NCBI GenBank assembly: GCA_964419055.1
Contig: CAYQNU010000022.1
Span: forward strand, 1-43,603
DNA: 43,603 nucleotides
Reading direction: 5' to 3'
From: CAYQNU01 sp964419055
Lineage (GTDB): Bacteria > Bacteroidota > Bacteroidia > Flavobacteriales_D > Parvicellaceae
Shown piece after piece: positions 1-8,389 of this stretch. A model generated the notes under the pieces. That model made no database searches, was not told the origin of the DNA, and saw only the letters and a list, made by a program, of their open reading frames with translations. The stretch's first letter is position 1; every line of letters begins with the position of its first letter. The position numbers and the translations under genes are program-made.

Positions 1-563
1 TAATAAAAAAACTAAAAATAATTTGGAAATCAACACAGAATCTATGTGGTTTTTAAAAATAAACAAATCTGTTTTCAGTTTGAAAAACCTATCTGCTAAA
101 ATTAAATGCTAAATATATAAGGAATTCAAAAAGTAATTAAACTCATTGTGATTATTTCACGGATAAAAATTCACCTTGTGAATTTCATTTGTGTAATTGT
201 TTTATTTCAAATTGTTTAGATTCCAATTTTTCCAAAAAACATTCGTGCATTCGTGGCTAAAAAATAGTATATAACACAATCTCTTACAAAACTTTTATCT
301 AAATCGTACCTCTATTGTTATGAATAACTTGTAAAACGTATTCTGCCAATTTTGAAGGTAAACCAAGCTGTTTTTACTCGTTTTTATGAAATAATGTCAG
401 TGTAACAACGGTTTATTTAAACAAAAACTGACAATATATATCCATTACAAGGTCAAAAATGTAGTGGCATAACAATTGACAATCGGCATTCGTTGAATTG
501 AAAATCAACACCCTTTTCAACCAAAAGAATACAAAATAAATTTAATAATTAATAATAAGTACA
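1..563. other. Gene-free upstream region of dnaK
   Basis: No convincing open reading frame is seen on either strand in this 563-nt stretch. It is very AT-rich. No CIRCE-type heat-shock operator and no perfect TAnnTTTG -7 element was found upstream of dnaK, so the dnaK promoter is unplaced. Positions about 150-262 hold short degenerate phrases of the type 'attcgtgcattcgtggct', which look like decayed intergenic repeats often met in flavobacterial genomes. That last point comes from memory of such sequences and was not searched. Confidence 0.5.
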
Positions 564-2447
564 ATGGGAAAAATTATTGGAATTGACTTAGGAACTACCA
601 ACTCATGTGTTTCTGTAATGGAAGGTAACGAGCCAGTAGTAATACCTAATAGCGAAGGTAAAAGAACAACACCTTCAGTAGTTGGTTTTATTGATGGAGG
701 AGAACGTAAAATCGGAGATCCTGCAAAAAGACAAGCCATTACAAACCCATCTAAAACGATTTATTCAATCAAACGTTTTATGGGGACTAACTTTGACGAA
801 GTGTCAAAAGAAGTAGCACGTGTACCTTACAAAGTAGTAAAAGGAGACAACAATACACCACGTGTATTAATTGATGACAGAAAATATTCACCACAAGAAA
901 TTTCGGCAATGATTCTTCAAAAAATGAAGAAAACAGCTGAAGATTACTTGGGTCACGAAGTTACAGAAGCGGTGATTACAGTGCCTGCTTACTTCAACGA
1001 CTCTCAACGTCAAGCTACAAAAGAAGCGGGCGAAATTGCGGGTCTAACAGTGAAAAGAATCATCAACGAACCTACTGCTGCAGCCTTAGCTTATGGCTTA
1101 GATAAAGGTGGTAGAGATATGAAAATAGTAGTTTTCGACTTCGGTGGAGGAACGCATGACGTATCTGTATTGGAATTAGGTGATGGAGTTTTTGAAGTAC
1201 TTTCTACTGATGGTGATACACACCTTGGTGGAGATGACGTAGATGATAAAATCATTAACTGGTTAGCAGATGAATTTAAAAGTGACGAAGGCATTGACTT
1301 AAGACAAGACCCAATGGCATTGCAACGTTTGAAAGAAGCCGCTGAAAAAGCTAAAATTGAGTTGTCAAGTTCAGCTTCTACAGAAATTAACTTACCGTAT
1401 ATTATGCCAGTAAATGGTATTCCAAAACACTTGGTGAGAACACTTTCTAAAGCAAAATTTGAGCAATTAATTGAAGATTTAGTTAAGAGAACCATTGCAC
1501 CTTGTGCATCAGCTTTGAAAAATGCCGGTTTGAAAACAACGGATATTGATGAGGTGATTTTAGTAGGTGGTTCAACAAGAATTCCTGCTATACAAGAAGC
1601 GGTTGAAAAATTCTTCGGAAAAGCACCATCAAAAGGAGTGAATCCAGATGAGGTTGTATCGTTAGGAGCAGCTATTCAAGGAGGAGTTTTGACAGGAGAG
1701 GTTAAAGATGTATTGTTATTAGATGTTACACCACTTTCTTTGGGTATTGAAACAATGGGAGGAGTTATGACTCGTTTAATTGAATCTAACACGACCATCC
1801 CAACTCAAAAATCGCAAGTGTTCTCAACAGCAGTTGATAATCAACCTTCGGTAAATATTCACGTATTGCAAGGAGAGCGCCCAATGGCAGCTGATAACAG
1901 AACCATCGGTAACTTCTTATTGGATGGAATTCCGCCTGCACAAAGAGGAGTTCCACAAATTGAAGTAAGTTTTGATATCGATGCTAACGGTATTATCAAT
2001 GTAAAAGCTACGGATAAGGCCACAGGCAAAGAACAAAAAATCAGAATTGAAGCTTCTTCAGGTTTGAGCGATGCTGAAATTCAACGAATGAAACAAGAGG
2101 CTGAAGCCAATGCTGAAACCGATAAAAAGAAAAAAGAAGAAGTAGAGAAATTAAACCAAGCTGATGGATTGATTTTCCAAACAGAAAAACAATTGAAAGA
2201 ATTTGGGGATAAATTACCTGCTGATCAAAAAGCACCTATCGAAAGCGCTTTAGCTGATTTGAAAAAAGCATTTGAAGCAAAAGATATGGCAGCATTAGAG
2301 CCAGCTATGGAAAAATTAACCACGTTGTTCCAAGCAGCAAGCCAAACAATGTATAACCAAGGTGGAGGCGATCAAAACGCTCAAAACCCACAAGGTGACA
2401 ACAAACAAGAAGAAGTAACAGACGTAGATTTTGAAGAAGTTAAATAG
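564..2447 (+). CDS. dnaK: Molecular chaperone DnaK (Hsp70)
   Basis: ATP-dependent cytoplasmic Hsp70 chaperone that works with DnaJ and GrpE. It is 627 aa, a normal length for the family. The N-terminus carries the phosphate-1 motif IGIDLGTTNSC. The second phosphate loop reads FGGGTHDVS, with His198 where many DnaKs have Phe. The interdomain linker DVLLLDVTPL starts near residue 382, followed by the substrate-binding domain and a helical, Lys- and Glu-rich lid. The C-terminus ends in an acidic tail, TDVDFEEVK, typical of bacterial DnaK. The gene stands alone: grpE and dnaJ are not adjacent, and a strong terminator follows. Identification is near certain from sequence. Confidence 0.99.
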   Translation: MGKIIGIDLGTTNSCVSVMEGNEPVVIPNSEGKRTTPSVVGFIDGGERKIGDPAKRQAITNPSKTIYSIKRFMGTNFDEVSKEVARVPYKVVKGDNNTPRVLIDDRKYSPQEISAMILQKMKKTAEDYLGHEVTEAVITVPAYFNDSQRQATKEAGEIAGLTVKRIINEPTAAALAYGLDKGGRDMKIVVFDFGGGTHDVSVLELGDGVFEVLSTDGDTHLGGDDVDDKIINWLADEFKSDEGIDLRQDPMALQRLKEAAEKAKIELSSSASTEINLPYIMPVNGIPKHLVRTLSKAKFEQLIEDLVKRTIAPCASALKNAGLKTTDIDEVILVGGSTRIPAIQEAVEKFFGKAPSKGVNPDEVVSLGAAIQGGVLTGEVKDVLLLDVTPLSLGIETMGGVMTRLIESNTTIPTQKSQVFSTAVDNQPSVNIHVLQGERPMAADNRTIGNFLLDGIPPAQRGVPQIEVSFDIDANGIINVKATDKATGKEQKIRIEASSGLSDAEIQRMKQEAEANAETDKKKKEEVEKLNQADGLIFQTEKQLKEFGDKLPADQKAPIESALADLKKAFEAKDMAALEPAMEKLTTLFQAASQTMYNQGGGDQNAQNPQGDNKQEEVTDVDFEEVK

Positions 2448-2483
2448 TGCTTTTTTCTAAGTTCAGTTTCAAAAAATAACAAG

Positions 2484-2514
2484 AGGCGTTTCAAGAAATT
2501 GAGGCGCCTTTTTT
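2484..2514 (+). terminator. Intrinsic terminator of dnaK
   Basis: An 11-bp stem (2484-2494 with 2499-2509, two G-T pairs) is closed by a GAAA tetraloop and followed by six T residues. It lies 37 nt after the dnaK stop codon and separates dnaK from the next gene. Confidence 0.93.
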
Positions 2515-2572
2515 GTGATTTGTAAATAGTATTGTTACTAATTTGTTTTCTAATTTATATTAAAATAACTAC

Positions 2573-2580
2573 TACTTTTG
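2573..2580 (+). promoter_or_regulatory. -7 element TACTTTTG of the T9SS type B gene
   Basis: A perfect match to the Bacteroidota -7 consensus TAnnTTTG. Its last base lies 5 nt before the ATG at 2586, so transcription would start at or next to the start codon and give a leaderless mRNA. A TTTG at 2542-2545 is too far away to be a normal -33 box. Confidence 0.6.
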
Positions 2581-2585
2581 TAATT

Positions 2586-4439
2586 ATGAAAACAATTATA
2601 TTGTTTATTATACTGTTAATTAGCTTTGAATATTTTGGCCAACTTGAAAAATCAAATTGGATTTTTGGTAGAAAAGCGTGGTTAAAAATGAGCAGCGCTG
2701 GATCGGTACCCATTTTACCAAATGTTGACTATTTAGCTTTAGAAGGAACTTCCTCCTATTCTGATAAAAATGGTAATTTAGTGTTGTACACAGATGGGTT
2801 AACAGTATATAATAAGGATCTTGAAATCATAGAAAATGGTACTAATCTTTATGGAGATAGTTCTAGTACGCAAACGCTTATTGTGCCTAAACCTTGTTCA
2901 AATAACGAATTTTACGTCTTAACATCAACCTACAGTAAAGGGTTAAGATACTCCCTGGTTAATATGAATTTGAACAATGAAAAAGGCATAGTAACAGAAA
3001 AAAATATACCCATTTGGAGCGATTCACATAGTGAAAGAATAGCCGCTATATTGCATGCTAATGAAACAGACTATTGGATTGTTACAACTGGCTGGCCAAA
3101 CAAAGATGTAAGAGCCTATTTGTTAACATGCAGTGGTATTGACACGTTAAATTACAGCGTTGGTTATCATCAGGTAAATTCAATAAATAACGCATCAGCT
3201 ATTGGTCAAATGATGCCCTCATTACAAGGCGATAAAATAGCTTTTGCATTAACTCTTTATAATGCATATGTGGTTATGGATTTTAATAATGCAACAGGAG
3301 TAGCAAGTAACCCTATTCAATTGAAAGGAATTTTGGCAACATCAAGTTACCAAAGTACAAACTACGGTATTTGTTTTTCTCCTAATGGTGAAGTGCTATA
3401 TACAACTGGTCAAGATCCTATGTTGTCTTATAACCAAATAGGAATTGTCCAATTTGATCTTACTCAACCTAACCAAATTGCCATAGAACAATCTGCTCAA
3501 TGGATTGCCAACACTGGCTATACAGGAACTTACCCAAAAAGAATTGCCTTGCAAAATGGTATGGATGGCAAAATATATTGTTCACATTCTTACTATAACT
3601 CTCTTAACATAATTCACAACCCAAATGTGTTGGGGTTAGGCTGTAATTATGACCAAGGAGGAGTTCCTTTATATCCAAACATTAATATAAAATCAATGGA
3701 GGGCTTACCTTATTTCCCTAACAAATATAGTACTTGCTACGTTCGTTCAAATGCTTTTTGTACTGGTGACACAACCTTCTTCGATTTTTTTTACCCAAAC
3801 AGTGTGGCTTCTGTGCATTGGAATTTTGGAGATACAGCAAGTGCCAACAATACCTTAACCACACTATATAATTCGGTACAAACCTATCATGTATATAGCC
3901 AACCAGGTGTGTATACCGTTGATGCGACTATTTTTTTAAATAATGGGGATACGATATACATACAGAGCTGCGTCACCATACATCAAAATACGATAAATAA
4001 CTATCCCACAGATACATTGCTTTGTTTTGGAAATTCGATTACATTGAATAGTGGCTCATCCCAACAATTTATTTGGAGAAACGATACCCTTAATCAGTTA
4101 ATCTTTTCTAATCCAGGCTCCTATTCCTATGCAATAACGAATGCTTGCAGAACGGATACAACAGAACTAGTAATTTCAAATTCTGATTGTGACATTAGTA
4201 TTCCGAATATATTTACCCCCAATCAAGATGGTCAAAATGATTATATTCTATTTCCGTATACATCTGATGATTGGATGTGTACCATATATAATAGATGGGG
4301 CGTAAAAATGATTACACTCAATAAAGATTACCCCGCTTGGAGAGGTGATGAAAATGAGCATTTTAATGAAGGCATATATTATTATGTATATTCTAGTAGT
4401 TTGATTCAAAAAAGCGGGCATATTTACTTAGTCAAATAA
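2586..4439 (+). CDS. Secreted beta-propeller/PKD protein with T9SS type B sorting domain
   Basis: Predicted secreted or cell-surface protein exported by the type IX secretion system. The start was set at the ATG at 2586 and not at an upstream in-frame codon, because it gives a clean signal peptide (MKTIILFIILLISFEYFGQ) and follows a promoter. About 400 residues resemble a repetitive beta-propeller (phrases such as YGICFSPNGEVLYTTG). A PKD-like domain follows (HWNFGDTAS ... QPGVYTVDATI). The C-terminus has the hallmark IPNIFTPNQDGQNDY ... IYNRWG of the gliding-motility-associated type B sorting domain. The cargo function is unknown. It has its own promoter and is followed by another signal-peptide gene. 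Confidence 0.88.
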   Translation: MKTIILFIILLISFEYFGQLEKSNWIFGRKAWLKMSSAGSVPILPNVDYLALEGTSSYSDKNGNLVLYTDGLTVYNKDLEIIENGTNLYGDSSSTQTLIVPKPCSNNEFYVLTSTYSKGLRYSLVNMNLNNEKGIVTEKNIPIWSDSHSERIAAILHANETDYWIVTTGWPNKDVRAYLLTCSGIDTLNYSVGYHQVNSINNASAIGQMMPSLQGDKIAFALTLYNAYVVMDFNNATGVASNPIQLKGILATSSYQSTNYGICFSPNGEVLYTTGQDPMLSYNQIGIVQFDLTQPNQIAIEQSAQWIANTGYTGTYPKRIALQNGMDGKIYCSHSYYNSLNIIHNPNVLGLGCNYDQGGVPLYPNINIKSMEGLPYFPNKYSTCYVRSNAFCTGDTTFFDFFYPNSVASVHWNFGDTASANNTLTTLYNSVQTYHVYSQPGVYTVDATIFLNNGDTIYIQSCVTIHQNTINNYPTDTLLCFGNSITLNSGSSQQFIWRNDTLNQLIFSNPGSYSYAITNACRTDTTELVISNSDCDISIPNIFTPNQDGQNDYILFPYTSDDWMCTIYNRWGVKMITLNKDYPAWRGDENEHFNEGIYYYVYSSSLIQKSGHIYLVK

Positions 4440-4487
4440 ATTCGCGATGATTCAATTTCTTAATTTACAACTAATTTACATTTCCAC

Positions 4488-4495
4488 TATCTTTG
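4488..4495 (+). promoter_or_regulatory. -7 element TATCTTTG
   Basis: Perfect TAnnTTTG match ending 21 nt before the ATG at 4517, giving a leader of about 15 nt. A -33 box is not obvious. Confidence 0.7.
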
Positions 4496-4516
4496 TAAAA
4501 GAAAAAATATAAAAAG

Positions 4517-5170
4517 ATGAAATCAATAAGCCTAATTCTATTAATAATTCTTATCAGTGTGAGTGCTTTGGCACAAAAAAGAATACAACCTTATGTTAAA
4601 TTAAAATCTGGGGAGGTAAAAGAATTTGAAAAAATTAGGGTAATGAATAATACGATAGTGGCATTTTATGCTAACCAAACAAAAACAAAATTTACATCAA
4701 AAGAACTTGGTTCAGTGCTTACGGGAGAAAAAGTGGTATACGATGAAACAATGCATCATCAATATGTATATTTAAAATTAAAAAGGGATAAATTCCTTTC
4801 GAAAACGGGAACAAAATTAGAGGGCAATAAGGGTTATAAAGTTATAATCAGCAATGGGACTAATATGATAATATTGGATATAGTTAAACAAAAAGTTTAC
4901 ACTAATCCCTCTCCAAACACAGCAAGTTCTTCTACGACCACAACCCAATTCAATTATTACTATATAAAAGGTTCCAATTTCAAATATATTAGCGAGATTG
5001 ATTTAACAAAAGACGAGTTTATTGACGAACTGATTGCTGATTTTAGCAGCTGTGATGGAATAGCCACTTCTCTCACCGAGTTTAAAGAAAAAAAAGGAAA
5101 GTACTTTATGAAGTTACTCATTTTCCAAGAAATTAAGAAACTTTACTATAAAAATTGTTTGGTAATTTAG
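4517..5170 (+). CDS. Hypothetical secreted protein
   Basis: A 217-aa protein with a clear Sec signal peptide (MKSISLILLIILISVSALAQ) and so probably periplasmic or outer-membrane associated. The mature part is Lys-rich, with a Ser/Thr-rich spacer around residues 130-142 (SPNTASSSTTTTQ) that separates a beta-rich N-terminal part from a helical C-terminal part. I do not recognise the family. It has its own -7 element, so it need not be co-transcribed with the preceding T9SS gene. It is the last plus-strand gene before the repeat-bounded minus-strand array. Confidence 0.75.
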   Translation: MKSISLILLIILISVSALAQKRIQPYVKLKSGEVKEFEKIRVMNNTIVAFYANQTKTKFTSKELGSVLTGEKVVYDETMHHQYVYLKLKRDKFLSKTGTKLEGNKGYKVIISNGTNMIILDIVKQKVYTNPSPNTASSSTTTTQFNYYYIKGSNFKYISEIDLTKDEFIDELIADFSSCDGIATSLTEFKEKKGKYFMKLLIFQEIKKLYYKNCLVI

Positions 5171-5386
5171 TTCGAATTCTTCCCCTTGTAATTTTTCAAA
5201 GAATAAAAACTGCCAGCAGATTCCTATCGGATTAGAACACTACAAGGAAACCCACCTTACTAAGCCGTAAATGCTACTTATACGACCCTCGAAAGGATTG
5301 ATTTCATCGAATTTCGACCTCATTTGGCATTGCCGAATATTATTTGGTTTCACCGAACGCTGTTTCGTGCGGAAGCCCTTCCTTTT
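5171..5386. other. Structured gene-free segment at the distal edge of the cassette-like array
   Basis: 216 nt between two convergent gene ends, with no reading frame of interest. Positions about 5320-5375 contain nested imperfect inverted repeats: GGCATTGCCGAA against TTCGTGCGGAAGCC, and an inner TTGGTTTCACCGAA. This sits where a further copy of the array's hairpin repeat would be expected (just 3' of the 5387 gene), but its sequence is unlike the other four copies. Confidence 0.4.
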
Positions 5387-6136
5387 TTATTTTTCCTTTA
5401 GGGAAGAGCTCTGGGTAGAATGAGAAAAAAAATAGAATCCTTCATATTTTGTATTCATATTGTACAAAAACAGTATTTCCCTACCGCAATAAATAGTAAA
5501 GAAATTAAATCTATCGTCAGTTGTGTTAATTAAATAACCTTCTAAACTATAATTTATAGAACTATTATAATCTAAAGACATACTATCTTCTGTAAAGGAA
5601 ATATTATTTATTTCAATAAAATTTTCAGAAATTTTATGTATGGAATCTAAAGTCCAATGCTTATAAAGATTCTTTTTATAGGTAATAACTCTGCTAGGCG
5701 CATCATCTTCCACGTAAGTTTCAATCACATAATCTTTAGGGAAGTAAGGTTTTAAGAGCTCGATATTAAAAGGATAATATACATCGAAATTAGGATACTG
5801 ACACCCAAGATATTCATGCATAATTGAAAAGTACCATTCACTCAAGGATACTTTGATGAATATACTATCCTCTTTTCCCATTAGTTGAAAATATAAATTA
5901 TTTTCATTTTTTATTTCTGATAAAACTTTAGGATGAAATTTAGGATTAACAATTTTTAATGAATCAAATTGCACTGTTTTTCCTCCTATCGGAATATCTA
6001 GAAAATGCTTATTAAATTCCAACAAGACTTTTTCCATTTTTTCATCAACATCAGATTTTGGAGTCTCATTATTCTCGTGGTTAGAACACGACAAGAAAAT
6101 GAACATCGATATAAAACACAAACTTTTAAATAACAT
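5387..6136 (-). CDS. Hypothetical lipoprotein in repeat-bounded cassette 1
   Basis: A 249-aa predicted lipoprotein. The start was moved to the ATG at 6136: the longer frame begins with a TTG inside the neighbouring repeat and would add a spurious leader (MKTLILDRSFTNPAERE). From 6136 the protein begins MLFKSLCFISMFIFLSCSN, a lipoprotein signal with lipobox FLSC. The rest is acidic and aromatic-rich with no family I recognise. It begins about 41 nt from the repeat at 6178 and has no visible promoter of its own. Its 3' side carries a different structured segment. Confidence 0.75.
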   Translation of the reverse strand: MLFKSLCFISMFIFLSCSNHENNETPKSDVDEKMEKVLLEFNKHFLDIPIGGKTVQFDSLKIVNPKFHPKVLSEIKNENNLYFQLMGKEDSIFIKVSLSEWYFSIMHEYLGCQYPNFDVYYPFNIELLKPYFPKDYVIETYVEDDAPSRVITYKKNLYKHWTLDSIHKISENFIEINNISFTEDSMSLDYNSSINYSLEGYLINTTDDRFNFFTIYCGREILFLYNMNTKYEGFYFFSHSTQSSSLKEK

Positions 6137-6177
6137 AATATACTTTTTATTATTTGTAACTTTCGGTAAGGGGTTAT

Positions 6178-6319
6178 GCTCCCGTTCCGCGGGATTTGTA
6201 AAACTGCGGTCTAAAATTAATGTTTTCAATTCTATTTCTCAAAAGAATAATTACTATCAATCAGAAAATACTTTTCTATTGCGTTTTGTTCTGCAGGTTA
6301 TGAATCCAGCGGAGCAGGG
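6178..6319. repeat. Structured ~140-bp intergenic repeat, copy 1
   Basis: The central ~80 bp (6210-6291, from TCTAAAATTAATG to TTTTGTTC) is almost identical in four copies. It is flanked by arms of about 26 nt (6184-6209 and 6291-6314) that are imperfectly complementary: TCCGCGGGATTTG on the left, and TCCGCTGGATTC when the right arm is reverse-complemented. It lies between the start of the 6136 gene and the stop of the 6325 gene, ending about 5 nt from that stop. Confidence 0.9.
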
Positions 6320-6324
6320 TTGGG

Positions 6325-6810
6325 TTACTCAACAACAAATTTGTAAAAAAAAGGTAGTTTTTTTTCTCCATCGTTTATTTCATAAACTCCGCCAATTATA
6401 TTTTCGCCTTTAGTCAGATTCGTTACTTTTAAAATCATTTCGCCAATATTATTTCGTTCAGTAATTATCTCAAATTTTTTATAACTAGAGGTGTCCTTAA
6501 AGCTTGACATTAATTCTTGTATAAATTTTTCATCCTGTCTTATTTGAGCAAAAGCCTTTCCTTTTATGTTTGGTTCATTGTAAATGATTTCAACGTTCAA
6601 AACTAATGTATCGGTAGTTTTGTATACTTTTGGATAATTTTTGTCCCTCACAATAGTAGAAAGTTCCTGTTTATAAAATAGATTCAATAAGCTATCGTTT
6701 TCAAATTTCAACAATTCGTTCTCTCTTGCTAATTTTTCAAAATCATCATTAACCTCACAAGAAACTAGACAAACAGAAGCTAAAAATAAATAATGTGTCA
6801 AATATTTCAT
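6325..6810 (-). CDS. Hypothetical lipoprotein in repeat-bounded cassette 2
   Basis: A 161-aa predicted lipoprotein. The start was chosen at the ATG at 6810, which gives MKYLTHYLFLASVCLVSCEVND with lipobox LVSC. An in-frame TTG upstream lies in the repeat and would add the artefactual leader MKTLILDRSITNPAERE. A short heptad-like segment (LARENELLKFENDSLLNLF) follows the lipid attachment site and may form a coiled coil. A beta-rich C-terminal domain then ends FFYKFVVE. No family is recognised. The stop codon lies about 5 nt from repeat copy 1 and the start about 60 nt from copy 2. Confidence 0.75.
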   Translation of the reverse strand: MKYLTHYLFLASVCLVSCEVNDDFEKLARENELLKFENDSLLNLFYKQELSTIVRDKNYPKVYKTTDTLVLNVEIIYNEPNIKGKAFAQIRQDEKFIQELMSSFKDTSSYKKFEIITERNNIGEMILKVTNLTKGENIIGGVYEINDGEKKLPFFYKFVVE

Positions 6811-6872
6811 AAATATGGTACAATATGGTGTTGATGTTGGTGAATATCTTTTTATCGATCTGAATTTTCCCT

Positions 6873-7010
6873 CTCGCTCTGCTGGATTTGTAATACTGCG
6901 GTCTAAAATTAATGTTTTCAATTCTATTTCTCAAAAGAATAATCACTATCAATCAGAAAATACTTTTCTAATGCGTTTTGTTCTGCAGATAATAAATCCA
7001 GCGGAGCAGG
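6873..7010. repeat. Structured ~140-bp intergenic repeat, copy 2
   Basis: Same core as copy 1 with a few substitutions (AATCACTATC, TTCTAATGCG). The arms are well matched: GCTCTGCTGGATTTGTAATA on the left against GCTCCGCTGGATTTATTATC for the reverse complement of the right arm. It ends about 15 nt before the stop codon of the 7026 gene. Confidence 0.9.
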
Positions 7011-7025
7011 AACTAAAAGTGCTAT

Positions 7026-7415
7026 TTAGAAAATTATAGTAGACGTAATTAAGGTGTCATTTCCTATAATTATTCTAGAATATTCAGGATTATTTGTAGA
7101 GAATTCCACTTTGAATTTGGCTCCAATACAATTAGGACAATTTTGTTCCTTACATAACTTCTCCAAATCTTCAGCTTCCGTTTCATGTATCGACCCAACA
7201 TATCGCTTATCATTCACGTAATATTCATAACCTAAATCTTTATAAACTGTTTTACCTCCAACACTATAATCAAAAACAATACCCATTGTTTCTCCTTTAT
7301 GGTTGTTGATATCCTCATTAGCAATTCTTATTGCACGTAGATTAAACATACTTAAAATAAATACCAATATAACTGCTATTCCAATTCCTATCCATATTTT
7401 ATGTAATCTAGTCAT
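7026..7415 (-). CDS. Hypothetical membrane-anchored protein in cassette 3
   Basis: A 129-aa protein with one N-terminal membrane segment (about residues 7-24, IWIGIGIAVILVFILSMF), then an extracytoplasmic domain of about 100 residues. That domain has four cysteines in its C-terminal half, including a CPNC pair (EKLCKEQNCPNCIG). I do not recognise a family. Its ATG is 4 nt after the stop of an upstream truncated frame (7420-7551), so it was once the second gene of a tightly coupled pair. A downstream partner of this size, orphaned from its upstream gene, would fit an immunity protein, but this is only an inference from context. Confidence 0.7.
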   Translation of the reverse strand: MTRLHKIWIGIGIAVILVFILSMFNLRAIRIANEDINNHKGETMGIVFDYSVGGKTVYKDLGYEYYVNDKRYVGSIHETEAEDLEKLCKEQNCPNCIGAKFKVEFSTNNPEYSRIIIGNDTLITSTIIF

Positions 7416-7419
7416 AGTA

Positions 7420-7551
7420 TTATTTATCTTTTAGTGAATTACTGATAGAATTATTAAAAGGGATTAATAGTCCATTTAAAGGAACAGCAGCAGCATTTGG
7501 TATGTTTTCATTCAACAATTTAGCATCCCAATAATTAGAGGTATTACCCGC
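7420..7551 (-). pseudogene. C-terminal remnant of an upstream gene
   Basis: A minus-strand frame of 43 codons plus TAA has a protein-like composition (AGNTSNYWDAKLLNEN, then NAAAVPLNGLLIPF). It has no start codon and is cut off at its 5' end by an in-frame TGA exactly where repeat copy 3 begins. It stops 4 nt before the ATG of the 7026-7415 gene. I read it as the tail of a larger protein whose upstream part was lost when the repeat boundary formed. The family is not identifiable from so few residues. Confidence 0.55.
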
Positions 7552-7779
7552 TCAATTGGAACTTTAATCCTGCGGCCTAAAATTAATGTTTTCAATTCTA
7601 TTTCTCAAAAGAATTATTCTAGATAATTCTTACATATGTTCGGTTTGATTTTAATTCCAACTAAAATTTCAAATACTAAAATACCAATTTACAGCTTTTT
7701 TAAGAATAATTACTATCAATCAGAAAATACTTTTCTATTCTGTTTTGTTCCTCAGATTTTAAATCAAGCGGAGCAGGAG
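7549..7779. repeat. Structured intergenic repeat, copy 3, with a ~93-nt insertion
   Basis: The left core half (about 7575-7615) and right core half (about 7702-7750) match the other copies. They are split by about 93 nt flanked by the near-direct repeat AAGAATTATT / AAGAATAATT. The inserted DNA opens with a 23-nt near-palindrome (AAGAATTA, 7-nt centre, TAATTCTT, at 7609-7631). The outer arms again match each other only roughly (TTTAATCCTGCGG on the left, TTTAAAATCTGAGG from the right). It ends about 4 nt from the stop codon of the 7784 gene. Confidence 0.85.
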
Positions 7780-7783
7780 GTTT

Positions 7784-8335
7784 TTAAAAAAGTTTCAATA
7801 ACTCATCATCCTCATCAGTTATGTCATATGCGTCAGCATCCGTTAAATGATCATCTTGATCACTAATTCTTGTTAGCTTTTTACCTTGTTTAAATACAAA
7901 TTGAAGCCCGTGTTCTTTTTCCCAATCACATTCACAACAAACTTGAAGATAAATATCCTTATCTCTTCTGTGCCGTCTTCTAATATAAATTTCCGTTGGG
8001 TGGATATAATTCCAAATTTCATTTAATTCATTAATAATTATTAATTGTTCATTATCATCAAATTCTATTGTATTTAAATACCTTAAATAGTTATTGTAGA
8101 CAAGCTCAGATATTGCTTTCCTTTCAACCATTGTTAATTTTAAAAAACTGATCAAAGCTTCATCCGCATCTTTAAGGAATGTCTTGTCTTTTTCTGGTTC
8201 AATTCCCCAATATGTAATTGGCAATTTAAAATAGTCAAAATAAGGTATTTCTATTAAAGTACTTGTCCACCATTCAGGAATATCATAGTCTTGTGTCAGT
8301 TTTCCAATCACTTCTGATTTAATTTCTTTATTCAT
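7784..8335 (-). CDS. Cytoplasmic protein with CECDWEKEHGLQ motif (DUF6985-like)
   Basis: A 183-aa soluble protein without a signal peptide. The C-terminal third has VCCECDWEKEHGLQFVF followed by LTRISDQDDH, a motif that I associate with DUF6985-type proteins found among small accessory genes and putative immunity proteins; that family assignment is from memory. The N-terminal part is helical with an aromatic-rich segment (IPEWWTSTLIEIPYFDYF). It is the only gene between repeat copies 3 and 4. A near-consensus TAGCTTTT lies 5 nt before the ATG, so weak leaderless expression is possible. Confidence 0.75.
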   Translation of the reverse strand: MNKEIKSEVIGKLTQDYDIPEWWTSTLIEIPYFDYFKLPITYWGIEPEKDKTFLKDADEALISFLKLTMVERKAISELVYNNYLRYLNTIEFDDNEQLIIINELNEIWNYIHPTEIYIRRRHRRDKDIYLQVCCECDWEKEHGLQFVFKQGKKLTRISDQDDHLTDADAYDITDEDDELLKLF

Positions 8336-8389
8336 TGTTTAAAAGCTATTAAATTATTTATTACTATAACCTCCGGTATGTTCTGTATG

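Noticed and set aside
1..563. CIRCE or sigma-32-like heat-shock control of dnaK
   Set aside because: No CIRCE inverted repeat and no recognisable heat-shock promoter was found.
6099..7866. Plus-strand frames through the repeats sharing SKINVFNSISQKNN-like translations
   Set aside because: The shared translation comes from the repeat core itself; the frames run antisense to well-supported lipoprotein genes and lack ribosome sites.
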